Assembly (NCBI RefSeq): GCF_016925615.1
Contig: NZ_CP070499.1
Location: forward strand, 1,116,001 to 1,180,000
DNA from: Natronosporangium hydrolyticum
GTDB taxonomy: Bacteria > Actinomycetota > Actinomycetes > Mycobacteriales > Micromonosporaceae
Direction: 5' to 3'
Length of the DNA stretch: 64,000 nt
Both the position numbers and the translations under genes were made by a program. The notes under the pieces were generated by a model. It did no database searches. It was not told where the DNA came from and saw nothing but the letters and a program-made list of their open reading frames with translations. Positions 51,636 through 60,085 of the stretch are shown here, piece after piece (within the stretch, counting starts at the first letter, position 1; each line of letters opens with the position of its first letter).

Positions 51636-53024
51636 TCAGCCCAAGAAGGGCAGCTTGCCAGCGCCGGCGGCGAGCGGCACCACCGCCGCGACCGCGGGAG
51701 CCGGCAGCACGGGTCCGCGCCGCAGCTGTGGCGTCCAGCCGACGTCGTCGCCGAGCGGCGGGTCGTTGCCCGCGTTATACGCCGCGAGCAGGCTCATCGG
51801 CCGGCCGATGCCGGGGCCGGTGCGAACCCAGCTGCCGTGCTCGGTGAGGTCGGTGCCGCCCCATTCGTAGATGACTTCGGCCGGGTCGACCCCGGAGCCG
51901 CGGAGATCGAGGTAATTGTTTTCGTAGTACCCCTGCGACTCGACCCCGACGCCCCAGAGATACTCGAAGTCGAACGAGTTCGCGGTGACCGCGACCCGGA
52001 AGAGGTTGTTGTAGACATCGATCTTCCCGAACCGCATCCGCGGCGCCCGTTGCCCGATCCCATCGAAGACATTGTGCCGGAGCGTGACGTTGAGCCGGCC
52101 CGGGTCCCCGCCGTCGGGGTTGTTGGTGGAGCCGATCAGCATCATCTTGTCGTGATCCCGGAAGATGTTGTGGGAGACGGTCACCAGGTCGGCGGTGTGG
52201 GTGATGTCGAGCTGCCCGTCGTAGACCTCGAACTTGCGGCCAAAATACTCGGGAAGGTCATCGGGCGAGGTCAGGAACGAGTTGTGGTCGATCCAGACAT
52301 TCTCGCTGCGCCGCACCGACAGCTGGTCCCAGTTGGAGTTCCAGTTGCCGCTCGCGCCGTCCAGCGGATCCCACGCGGGGAAGCAATCGTAGGCGTCGCG
52401 GAAGGTGAGATTGCGGAGGATCACGTTGTCGGCGTTGTTGACCATCAGCGTGAGGTGGGTCAGGGTGCCCCGGTCCAGCCCGATGATGGTCGTGTTCGGG
52501 CCGACGTTGATGACGGTCTGCGCCTCCTGGTTGCGCATCGAGCGCTCCCGCGCCTCCGCGAGCGGCCCGTGCGGGCGCTCCTGCCAACCCCACACCGCCG
52601 GGTCGTAGGCGGCCAGGTATTCGTCGAAGTCGTACGCCGGGTCGGCGAGCTGCTGGCAGTCGAGCAGCTCGCCGTCGGGCCCTTCGAAGCCGTCGATAGT
52701 GCCCTTGACAAAGACGACCTTCGGAACGTCGTTGCCAGCGTTTGTCGCGTTGTCGCCACCGAGCGCTTCGATCAGCGAAGCTCGATCGGTGGCGATGTGG
52801 ATCTGGTCGGCGGTAGCGGCGGAGCCGCCGGTGGTGCCGCCGCCGGCCGATCCCCACCCGTCTCCGGTGGGTAGGGTCTGCTTGCCGTAGCCGAGCGCGG
52901 TCAACGGGGGACCGCCAGCGGGTGGAGCCGCGGCGGCGGGACCGCTGGCGAGCGTGGGAGCGACCGCGACCCCCGCGGCCAGTGCGGTCGCGGCGAGGGT
53001 GGCAGCCCATCTGCGCGAGGTCAT
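51636..53024 (-). CDS. Secreted pectate lyase, PL1 family
   Basis: The 462-residue protein has a signal peptide (1-34) and a PL1 beta-helix with VWIDHNS (243-249), DGQLDI (269-274) and RAPRMRFG (326-333), which hold the calcium-binding and catalytic residues. Larger loops than in the ricin-type copy (about 110-165 and 210-235) suggest a different substrate preference. The C-terminal 50 residues are Ala/Pro/Val-rich. It is exported to depolymerise pectate. The promoter region is short (94 bases to the oxidoreductase stop upstream) and contains the palindrome at 53098. Confidence 0.92.
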   Translation of the reverse strand: MTSRRWAATLAATALAAGVAVAPTLASGPAAAAPPAGGPPLTALGYGKQTLPTGDGWGSAGGGTTGGSAATADQIHIATDRASLIEALGGDNATNAGNDVPKVVFVKGTIDGFEGPDGELLDCQQLADPAYDFDEYLAAYDPAVWGWQERPHGPLAEARERSMRNQEAQTVINVGPNTTIIGLDRGTLTHLTLMVNNADNVILRNLTFRDAYDCFPAWDPLDGASGNWNSNWDQLSVRRSENVWIDHNSFLTSPDDLPEYFGRKFEVYDGQLDITHTADLVTVSHNIFRDHDKMMLIGSTNNPDGGDPGRLNVTLRHNVFDGIGQRAPRMRFGKIDVYNNLFRVAVTANSFDFEYLWGVGVESQGYYENNYLDLRGSGVDPAEVIYEWGGTDLTEHGSWVRTGPGIGRPMSLLAAYNAGNDPPLGDDVGWTPQLRRGPVLPAPAVAAVVPLAAGAGKLPFLG

Positions 53025-53097
53025 GTTTGCCTCCTAGGGGCGGGACTCGGCGCCCGGACGCATCCCGTGCCAGGAGCCGGGCTCCTCATTGCACCTT

Positions 53098-53113
53098 AGG
53101 AAAGGGCTTTCCT
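53098..53113. promoter_or_regulatory. 16-bp palindrome upstream of a pectate lyase
   Basis: AGGAAAG and CTTTCCT flank a GG centre. It lies 74 bases upstream of the pectate lyase start and 5 bases after the stop of the oxidoreductase gene. Its shape (GGAAAG-NN-CTTTCC) resembles LacI-family sugar operators. A smaller dyad (AGGAGC/GCTCCT) is at 53072-53086. Confidence 0.5.
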
Positions 53114-53118
53114 TACGG

Positions 53119-54300
53119 TCAAGGCTGCCGATATGCAGATATGTTGCAGTGTGTCGGGGTGGTCGCCCAGCCGACCCCGAGCTCGCTCGGCAACGCCAAC
53201 TGTTCCGCCGCCGTCTGCATCACCGCGCTCACCCCGGGCACCATGACCACCCGATCGTCGCCCTCGCCCTGCGCGGCCACGGCACTGGGCGCCAGTGGCT
53301 GGGGCGGTGGCGCCCCGGTGATCGCGGAGATCAGCACGGTGAACGGCTCGGTACGCGCCAGCGGCGCCAACAGCGGTGTGCCGGTGGACCGGTGCGCCAG
53401 CAGATTCGCCAGCAGCCCGGTCCGGCCGGGCACCGGGCGCGGTGTGGACTCGCCCGGTAGTTGCAGCCGGTCCTCGGTGTAGCGGAGGACGGCCGGTCCC
53501 CGCTCGGTGTGGACGATCACCTCGCCGGCCAGGTGCTGGTCGGCGCAGAGGGTCACCGCCACCACCATCGGCAGACCACCGTCGAGTTCGGCGCGCAGCA
53601 CCGCGGTGTCGTCCACCTCGATCGGGCGCGCGCAGTAGCGCTCCAACGCTAGGTCGGTGATCTGTGGGGGTCCGCCACCGACCTGCTCGGCCACCGCCAG
53701 ACACTGCATCAGCGCGTGGGCGAACGGGTTCGCCAACGCCCCGTCGAGTACCGGCCGACCCGCCAGCCGGCGCCGTCCGGCCCACGGCGCCCGGCGGTAG
53801 TAGGAGTCCGGGCGTTGCCAGGCACCGACCGCGCTCACCCCGGTGACCCGGCCGTACGCGCCACTGGCCAGGGCGGCGGTGAGCTCCGCCAGCGCCGCCG
53901 ACCCCAGTGCCTGGAAACCGACCTGGGCGACGCTCCCGGTAGCGGCGAGCACCGCCGCTAGGGCGACGTGCTCGGAGTAGCTGGTCACCGGCGGCTTCTC
54001 CAACAACAGGTCGGCGCCGGCCTCGGCGGCGGCGGCCGCGATCTCCACATGGGTGTGTGGCGGTGTCGCGATGACCACCACGGCCGGCCGGGTCTCCGCC
54101 AGGAGCCGGCGGTAGTCGCGGAAGAGTCGAGCACCGGGCGGGATCGGGGCGTCGGGCGCCGGCACGATATCGGCCGGGTCACACAGGCCCACGGCCGTAA
54201 TCTCGCCAGCATCGGCAAGTTCGGCCAACACCCGCCGGTGCCAACGACCGTAGCCGTCGGCGCCGATCAGCGCTGCCCGCGGTGGGCTGTCATCGTTCAT
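53119..54300 (-). CDS. Gfo/Idh/MocA-family oxidoreductase, pectin operon
   Basis: From the ATG at 54300 the protein has 393 residues. The N-terminal Rossmann motif is LIGADGYGRW (11-20), the Lys in LLLEKPPV is the family's catalytic Lys, and a C-terminal alpha/beta domain follows. The family oxidises sugars and inositols with NAD(P). It overlaps the dehydrogenase gene upstream by 4 bases (ATGA). The substrate could be an unsaturated galacturonate product or another pectin sugar, which is inferred from context. A longer upstream reading is a shadow. Confidence 0.85.
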   Translation of the reverse strand: MNDDSPPRAALIGADGYGRWHRRVLAELADAGEITAVGLCDPADIVPAPDAPIPPGARLFRDYRRLLAETRPAVVVIATPPHTHVEIAAAAAEAGADLLLEKPPVTSYSEHVALAAVLAATGSVAQVGFQALGSAALAELTAALASGAYGRVTGVSAVGAWQRPDSYYRRAPWAGRRRLAGRPVLDGALANPFAHALMQCLAVAEQVGGGPPQITDLALERYCARPIEVDDTAVLRAELDGGLPMVVAVTLCADQHLAGEVIVHTERGPAVLRYTEDRLQLPGESTPRPVPGRTGLLANLLAHRSTGTPLLAPLARTEPFTVLISAITGAPPPQPLAPSAVAAQGEGDDRVVMVPGVSAVMQTAAEQLALPSELGVGWATTPTHCNISAYRQP

Positions 54301-55808
54301 GCTGTTACTCCCATCCCGGCGAGGGTGTCTCGGACGCCGTGCCGAGCCAGGGTGGTCAACCATTGGGTCAGCAGGTCCGCCAACTCGGCATCGTGGCGCA
54401 GCGACGCCGGAAAGACCGACTCCAGTCCCAACAGCGCCGTGACCACACCGGCCGGAGTGCGCTCCGCCGCCGCCAGCCGGTGGCGGATCTCGTCGGCCAG
54501 CGGGTCGTCGAGCGGCAACGCCCGGCCATCGTCGGCCTGCCCGCAGACGAACCGCATCCACGCCGCGAGCGCCAGCGCACCCCACTGGGGCAGCTCACCG
54601 GCGGATCTCCGGTCAGCCACCATATGCACCAGCCGCTGCGGCAGCTTCTGGCTGCCGTCCATGGCGACTTGGCGGGTCCGATGACCGGTGGCCGGGTTGG
54701 CGAAGCGGTCCAGCACCGACTGGCCGTACTCGGCGACCGAGACACCGGCCGGCGGCGTCAGGCTGGCGGCGATGTCGTCGCGCAGCAGCATCGACACCAT
54801 CGCCGACGCACCCGGCAGCGCCAGCGCCTGGTCGATGGTGCGGCACCCAGCCAGCGCCCCGAGGTAGGCCAGTGTGGAGTGGACCCCGTTGAGTGCCCGG
54901 AGCTTCAGCCGCTCGTACGGGCCGGCGTCGTCGGTCAGCACCGCTCCGGCCGCCTCCCAGGCCGGCCGGCCGGCGGGGAAGTCGTCCTCGATCACCCACT
55001 GCCGGTACGGCTCGGCGGCGACCGCGGCCTCGTCGGTCAGGCCCAGCGCAGACCGGACGGTGGCGAGCGTTTCCGGAGTGGTCGCCGGCACGATCCGGTC
55101 CACCATGGTGCTCGGGAACCGGACGTGGCTGGTCACCCAGTCGACGGCTGGTGGCTCGGCGAGCGTCAACGCCTGCCTGGCCATGCTGGCCAGCTGCCGA
55201 CCGTTGGCCGGCAGGTTGTCGCAACTGACCACCGCGAGCGGCCCGGCGTCGGCCCGGGCCCGGGCCGACAAGCCCAGCGCCAGCAGCGCCGGCACGCTCG
55301 CCGGTGGGGTATGCCGGGTGAGTTCTGCCCGCAGCGCGGCGTCCAGCTGGAGCTGGCCGGTCGCGGGATCCAGCCGGTACGCCTTCTCGGTGACCGTGAG
55401 GGTGACCACCCGGATCGCCGGGTCGGCCAGCAGCGCCACCACCGCGCCCGGGTCGCTCGGGGCATGCCGGACCCCGTGTAGCGCCCCCACTACCCGGATG
55501 TCGGTCTCCGCCTGGTCGCGGCTGGCGACGCTGAACAGCCCGTCCTGGGCGGTCAGCGCGTCGACCAACGGCCGGTTGCGGGGGGCGACCGCCACAATGC
55601 CCCAGTCGCCGCCGCGGGCGGCGATCGCCGCTTCGGTGAAGACCGCCTGGTGGGCGCGGTGGAAGGCGCCGAGCCCGAGGTGCAGGATCCCGGGCCGGAG
55701 GTCGGCCGGGTCCAGCAACGGCCGGCTCGCCGGGGGGAGCCGGGAGATCGTGGCCCGGCACAACCGGTCGACCGTCACCCCCGGCTCGTCAGTCGTGCCA
55801 GCCCTCAT
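54297..55808 (-). CDS. Mannitol dehydrogenase-family uronate reductase (tagaturonate/fructuronate reductase type)
   Basis: From the ATG at 55808, which overlaps the upstream stop (ATGA), the protein has 503 residues; an ATG at 55814 is an alternative. Key marks are the dinucleotide motif GLGAFHRAHQA (45-55), SCDNLPANG and LRALNGVHSTLAYLG with the catalytic region. The family includes UxuB, UxaB and mannitol dehydrogenases. In an operon with UxaC and pectate lyases, reduction of tagaturonate (and perhaps fructuronate) to altronate (mannonate) is expected. It overlaps both neighbours by 4 bases. Confidence 0.87.
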   Translation of the reverse strand: MRAGTTDEPGVTVDRLCRATISRLPPASRPLLDPADLRPGILHLGLGAFHRAHQAVFTEAAIAARGGDWGIVAVAPRNRPLVDALTAQDGLFSVASRDQAETDIRVVGALHGVRHAPSDPGAVVALLADPAIRVVTLTVTEKAYRLDPATGQLQLDAALRAELTRHTPPASVPALLALGLSARARADAGPLAVVSCDNLPANGRQLASMARQALTLAEPPAVDWVTSHVRFPSTMVDRIVPATTPETLATVRSALGLTDEAAVAAEPYRQWVIEDDFPAGRPAWEAAGAVLTDDAGPYERLKLRALNGVHSTLAYLGALAGCRTIDQALALPGASAMVSMLLRDDIAASLTPPAGVSVAEYGQSVLDRFANPATGHRTRQVAMDGSQKLPQRLVHMVADRRSAGELPQWGALALAAWMRFVCGQADDGRALPLDDPLADEIRHRLAAAERTPAGVVTALLGLESVFPASLRHDAELADLLTQWLTTLARHGVRDTLAGMGVTA

Positions 55809-57094
55809 CGCCATACCGGCCCGTCCGGGTAGCTGAAGCGGGCCACCGACTCGGGCTTCATCTCGATGCTGTAGCCGGGGGCGCTCGGGAGCTGGTAACG
55901 GCCACTGCTCATCCGGACCGGATCGACGAAGTGTTGGTGCAGATGGTCGACGTACTCCACCATCCGCCCGGTCAGCGATCGACTGACCCGCAGATAGTCG
56001 AAGGCGGTCAGGTGTTGTACGTACTCGCACAGGCCGACCCCGCCGGCGTGCGGGCAGACCGGCACCTCGAACTTGGCGGCCAGCAACAAGATGGCGAGCA
56101 CCTCGTTGACCCCGCCGACCCGGCAGGCGTCGACCTGGCAGACGCCGATAGCGTCGGCCTGCAGCAGTTGCTTGAAGATGACCCGGTTCGCCGCGGCCTC
56201 GCCGGTCGCGACCCGGACCGGGGCTACCGCCGCCGCGATCCGGGCATGCCCGAGCACGTCGTCGGCGTGGGTCGGTTCCTCGATCCAGTACGGGTCCACC
56301 TCGGACAGCTGCGCCATGTGCTCGATCGCCTGCGGTACGTCCCAGATCTGGTTGGCATCCATCATCAGCAGCGACTCCGGGCCGATCTCCGCCCGGATCA
56401 GCCGGGCGCGGCGCAGGTCGTCCTCGAGCGCACCGCCTACCTTCATCTTCATCGCCCGCCAGCCTTCGGCGTACGCCGCGCGGGTCAACGCCCGGACCTT
56501 CTCATCCGGGTAGCCGAGCCACCCGACCGAGGTGGTGTACGAGGGGAGGCCGACCGCCCGCAGCTCCGCGAGCCGGTCGTCGCGCCCCTGCTGGCCCCGG
56601 TCGAGCAGGTCGGTCGCCTCCGCCGGCGTGAGCGCGTCGCTGAGGTGGCGAAAGTCGATGTTGCGGACCAGTTCAGCGGTGGGCAGGTCGGCGAGTAGCG
56701 CCCAGATCGGTTTGCCCGCCACCTTGGCGCGCAGATCCCACACCGCGTTCACCAGCGCGCCGGTGGCCATATGGATGACGCCCTTCTCTGGCCCCAGCCA
56801 CCGCAGCTGCGGGTCGGCGGTGAGCGAGCGCCAGAAGGCTACCGGCTCATCGGCGATCTCGGCGAGGCTGCGCCCGACGACGTGGTGCGCCAGCGCGGTG
56901 ACCGCACCACAGGTCAGCTCGTTGCCGCGGCCATTGGTGAAGGTCAGCCCGGCGCCGACCGGACCGCCGTCGGTGGTCAGCTCGACGTACGTGGCGGAGT
57001 AGTCGCCCCGGTTGATGGAGTCCGAGCCGTCGCCCGCGTCCGCGGTCGGGAAGCGCACATCGTGGACGGCTACGTCCTTGATCGTCACGGTCAT
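55805..57094 (-). CDS. Enolase-superfamily aldonate dehydratase (L-fuconate dehydratase type)
   Basis: From the ATG at 57094 the protein has 429 residues. It has N-terminal TYVELTTDGG and GLTFTNGRGNE, diagnostic of L-fuconate dehydratase. Catalytic residues line up with the characterised Xanthomonas enzyme at a constant offset of two: Lys216 and Lys218 (MKMKVG), metal ligands Asp246, Glu272 and Glu299, and His349. That enzyme, as I recall, also dehydrates D-altronate and L-galactonate. No UxaA or UxuA is present here, so it probably makes 2-keto-3-deoxygluconate from altronate or mannonate. It overlaps uxaC and the reductase gene by 4 bases each. Confidence 0.88.
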   Translation of the reverse strand: MTVTIKDVAVHDVRFPTADAGDGSDSINRGDYSATYVELTTDGGPVGAGLTFTNGRGNELTCGAVTALAHHVVGRSLAEIADEPVAFWRSLTADPQLRWLGPEKGVIHMATGALVNAVWDLRAKVAGKPIWALLADLPTAELVRNIDFRHLSDALTPAEATDLLDRGQQGRDDRLAELRAVGLPSYTTSVGWLGYPDEKVRALTRAAYAEGWRAMKMKVGGALEDDLRRARLIRAEIGPESLLMMDANQIWDVPQAIEHMAQLSEVDPYWIEEPTHADDVLGHARIAAAVAPVRVATGEAAANRVIFKQLLQADAIGVCQVDACRVGGVNEVLAILLLAAKFEVPVCPHAGGVGLCEYVQHLTAFDYLRVSRSLTGRMVEYVDHLHQHFVDPVRMSSGRYQLPSAPGYSIEMKPESVARFSYPDGPVWR

Positions 57095-58512
57095 GGCTGC
57101 TCCAGTCGGAAGATCCGTTTCGGGATGCGGTAGGCGAGGTCGACGATCGTCTCCGCCGCCTCGGCCAGTGGCAACCGGTGCTCGGCGACCAGCCGGGCGA
57201 GGAATCCGGCGTCGACCCGGCGGGCGATCTCGTGGCGTACCGGGATCGAGCAGAACGCCCGGGTGTCGTCGACGAATCCGGCGGTGTTGTAGAAGCCGGC
57301 AGTCTCGGTTACCGCTTCCCGGAACCGGCGCAACGCCTCCGGCGCGTCCAGGAACCACCACGGCGCGCCCAGGTAGACCGCCGGGTAGCCGCCGGCCAGC
57401 GGCGCCAGTTCACGGCTGAAACTGGTCTCGTCCAGGGTGTATAGGACCAACGTGAGCCGGGGCTCATTGCCGTACGCGGTGAGCAGCGGGCGGAGCGCCT
57501 CGACGTACTGGGTCGCCTGCGGGATGTCCCCGCCCACGTCGCGCCCGTGCCGTCGGTAGAGCCACTGGTTGTGATTGCGCACCGACCCGGGGTGCAGCTG
57601 CATCACCAGCCCGTCGTCGAGCGACATCCGGGCGAACTCCAACAGCATGTGTCCCCGGAACAGCTCGGCGTCGGCGGCGTCGGCCTCGCCCCGTAGCGCC
57701 CGGTCGTAGACCGCCGCCGCTTGCCGGTGGTCGAGCGCGGCGGTGCCGGCGGTGACATGTCCGTGGTCGGAGGAGGTGGCGCCGGCCTTGCGGAAGTCCT
57801 CCCGCCGTCGGCGCAGCGCGGCGAGGAAGCCGTCGTAGCTGGTCGTGTCTTCGCCGCTGAGCTCGCCCAGCCGGGCGATGTTGGCGGCCCAGCCGTCGAA
57901 CTCGAAATCGACCACATTGTCTGGCCGGAAGGTGGTGATCACCCGGCCGCCGGGGCCGCCCCACCCGTCGGCCGCCAGCCGGGCGTGCGCGCCGAGGTCG
58001 TCGGTGGGTGACTCGGTGGTGGCGAGCACCTCGATGCCGAAGCGTTCGAATAATGCGCGGGGCCGAAACTCCGGCTCGACCAGCCGGGCCGCGATCCCGT
58101 CGTAGATCTCGTCGGCGGTCGCCGGCGTCAGCGGCGTGGTGACCCCGAAGACGTCGCGAAAGGTCCGCTCCAGCCAGATCCGGGAGGGAGTTCCTCGGAA
58201 GAGGTACCAATGCTCGGCGAAGGTCCGCCAGATGGTGCGGCCGTCGGTCGCCACTGGCGAGCCGTCCACCGAGGGCACCCCCAGCCGCGCCGGCGGCACG
58301 CCCTGGGCGTGCAGCATCCGGGTCAGATAGTGGTCGGGGACGATCAGCAGCCGCGCCGGGTCGCCGAAGGGGGCGTCCTCGGCGAGCAGCCGCGGATCCA
58401 CATGTCCGTGCGGACTGATCAGCGGCTGCTCCTTGACCAGCCCGAACAGCTCCCGAGCGAGCGCCCGGGTGGTCGGGTCGGCCGGGAACAGCAGGTCGTC
58501 ATCGCCGGGCAT
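57091..58512 (-). CDS. uxaC: Glucuronate/galacturonate isomerase
   Basis: From the ATG at 58512 (GAAGGAG 5 bases upstream) the protein has 473 residues, the normal size. The amidohydrolase-like signature HGHVDP is at 35-40, and VDFEFDGWAAN, LHPGSVRNHNQ and FYNTAGFVDDTRAFCSIP follow in family order. The enzyme converts D-galacturonate to D-tagaturonate and D-glucuronate to D-fructuronate in the cytoplasm. It overlaps the upstream oxidoreductase by 14 bases and the dehydratase by 4. Confidence 0.95.
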   Translation of the reverse strand: MPGDDDLLFPADPTTRALARELFGLVKEQPLISPHGHVDPRLLAEDAPFGDPARLLIVPDHYLTRMLHAQGVPPARLGVPSVDGSPVATDGRTIWRTFAEHWYLFRGTPSRIWLERTFRDVFGVTTPLTPATADEIYDGIAARLVEPEFRPRALFERFGIEVLATTESPTDDLGAHARLAADGWGGPGGRVITTFRPDNVVDFEFDGWAANIARLGELSGEDTTSYDGFLAALRRRREDFRKAGATSSDHGHVTAGTAALDHRQAAAVYDRALRGEADAADAELFRGHMLLEFARMSLDDGLVMQLHPGSVRNHNQWLYRRHGRDVGGDIPQATQYVEALRPLLTAYGNEPRLTLVLYTLDETSFSRELAPLAGGYPAVYLGAPWWFLDAPEALRRFREAVTETAGFYNTAGFVDDTRAFCSIPVRHEIARRVDAGFLARLVAEHRLPLAEAAETIVDLAYRIPKRIFRLEQP

Positions 58513-59854
58513 CGGACTCCTTCGGCTGGTGGTGGGACAGGTCGAGCAGGTCGCTGGTGCGGACCGGGGCGCCGCGTTCAAGCGAAACGTTGCCGGCGAA
58601 GCCGACGAGCAGTGAGGCGGCGCCGTCGCGTTCGGTGGCGGCGCGCCCCAGCCGGTCGGGAATCCGGCCCGGCTCGGCTCCGAACAAGACATCGGTCATC
58701 CGGCTGTCCGCACCGCCGTGCCCTTCCCGCTGGTGATCAGGGACATCGACCTGGTAGGGCGGCCGCCAGAACGGTCGTACGGTGAGCGTGTAGCCGCCGG
58801 CCTCGGCGGCAGCGGCGTCGCCGTGCAGCTGCGCCCCCTTTAGCCCGCCACCAGCGGCCGCGGCGACGTGGTCGTTCTCCACCACCTCCAGCTCCAGCCG
58901 GCCCTGACTGCCGTTGAACATCACCCGGTACCCCTCCCACGGCGAGTAAGCGGTCAGGTGGTAGGTCATCCGGGCGCCGCTGTCGTATCGGACCAGTACC
59001 GACAGGTCGTCCTCGATGGTCACGCCCGGGGCGAAGACGTTGCGGTCGCGGTGGTAGCCGTCGTGCGCCTCGGCGTCGAGGTAGAGCTGTTGAAGCTGCG
59101 GACTGTCGGCCATGCGGAGCGCGAACGGGTCCGACTCGGCTGCGGCCGAGCCGTGGGCGCGGTCGTAGCCGCGATCGTAGCCGTGCCGTTGCCCGTGCTC
59201 GCCGTAGAAGAACAGCCGGCCAGAGGCGTAGACCTCAACCGGGTGGGCAGCCAGCCACCAGTTCACCAGGTCGAAGTGGTGGGTAGCTTTGTGCACCAGT
59301 AGCCCGCCCGAGTTGGCCTTCTCCCGGTGCCACCGCCGGAAATAATCCGCCCCGTGCCGGACATCCAGCAGCCATTCGAAGTGGACCGAGCCGACCTCGC
59401 CGATGGTGCCGGCGCTCAACAGCTCTTTTACCCGCTCGTGCAGCGGGTTGTAGCGGTAGTTGAAGGTCACGGCGACCCTGCGGCCGGTGTCGGCAACCGT
59501 CTGCAGGATTCGCTGACAGCCGGCCACGTCGACGGTCATCGGCTTCTCGGTGATCACGTCGCAGCCGGCTTGGAGCGCCGCCACGATGTATTCGTCGTGG
59601 GTCCGGTCGACGGAGGTGACGATGACCGTGTCGGGCCGCTCGGTGGTGAGCAGCTCCGCGAACCGGTCGGCCGGCCAGCCGGTCGCGGGCGGCGCACCGA
59701 GTTCGGTCAGGGCCCGGTTGTGGGCGGCGATCCGGGCGGGGTTGGGGTCGGCGAAGGCGACCAGCCGGGACCGGTCGGCGTAGGTGGTGGCCAGGGCACG
59801 CGCGAACAGTTGAGCGCGCGCGCCAGCGCCGACGATGGCGTACCGGTGCGGCAC
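58499..59854 (-). CDS. Gfo/Idh/MocA-family oxidoreductase, first gene of the uronate operon
   Basis: From the GTG at 59854 (GAGGAGGAG just upstream) the protein has 451 residues. The Rossmann motif AIVGAGARAQ (6-15), the EKP motif (ITEKPMTVDV) and HKATHHFDLVNWW place it in the Gfo/Idh/MocA family, in a longer subgroup with C-terminal beta additions. It is only distantly related to the 53119 protein. The substrate may be a glycoside or uronate. It leads the operon from the divergent promoter region with LacI. Confidence 0.85.
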   Translation of the reverse strand: MPHRYAIVGAGARAQLFARALATTYADRSRLVAFADPNPARIAAHNRALTELGAPPATGWPADRFAELLTTERPDTVIVTSVDRTHDEYIVAALQAGCDVITEKPMTVDVAGCQRILQTVADTGRRVAVTFNYRYNPLHERVKELLSAGTIGEVGSVHFEWLLDVRHGADYFRRWHREKANSGGLLVHKATHHFDLVNWWLAAHPVEVYASGRLFFYGEHGQRHGYDRGYDRAHGSAAAESDPFALRMADSPQLQQLYLDAEAHDGYHRDRNVFAPGVTIEDDLSVLVRYDSGARMTYHLTAYSPWEGYRVMFNGSQGRLELEVVENDHVAAAAGGGLKGAQLHGDAAAAEAGGYTLTVRPFWRPPYQVDVPDHQREGHGGADSRMTDVLFGAEPGRIPDRLGRAATERDGAASLLVGFAGNVSLERGAPVRTSDLLDLSHHQPKESDARR

Positions 59855-60015
59855 GGCTCCTCCTCGAAGCGACAGCAAAGGTTTGTAGCGGAGCCAACCA
59901 TGAACCCGCCACCGACGTCAATCATTGACCGTGGTAACACCGACAAAGTAGGACGAAACAGGTGCGTGTTAACGTGTGAGTTGTTATCCTGCAACAAATC
60001 TGCATACTTTGCCGG

Positions 60016-60048
60016 TTGACATGCCCGCAATCGTTTGCATTAATTGCG
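60016..60048 (+). promoter_or_regulatory. LacI promoter with operator between -35 and -10
   Basis: TTGACA (60016-60021), a 17-base spacer and ATTAAT (60039-60044) form a fair sigma-70-type promoter. In the spacer GCAATCGTTTGC (60027-60038) is a near-palindrome of the LacI type (one mismatch), and CGCAAT/ATTGCG (60026-60031, 60043-60048) frame it. The regulator at 60086 probably binds here and controls both directions. Confidence 0.65.
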
Positions 60049-60085
60049 GTCACACGTGACGACCACCACACCCCGAGGAACCCGC

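Noticed and set aside
54301-54585. Longer start for the Gfo/Idh/MocA gene at 53119
   Set aside because: The extension overlaps the dehydrogenase gene in another frame; the ATG at 54300 forms the ATGA junction seen throughout this operon.
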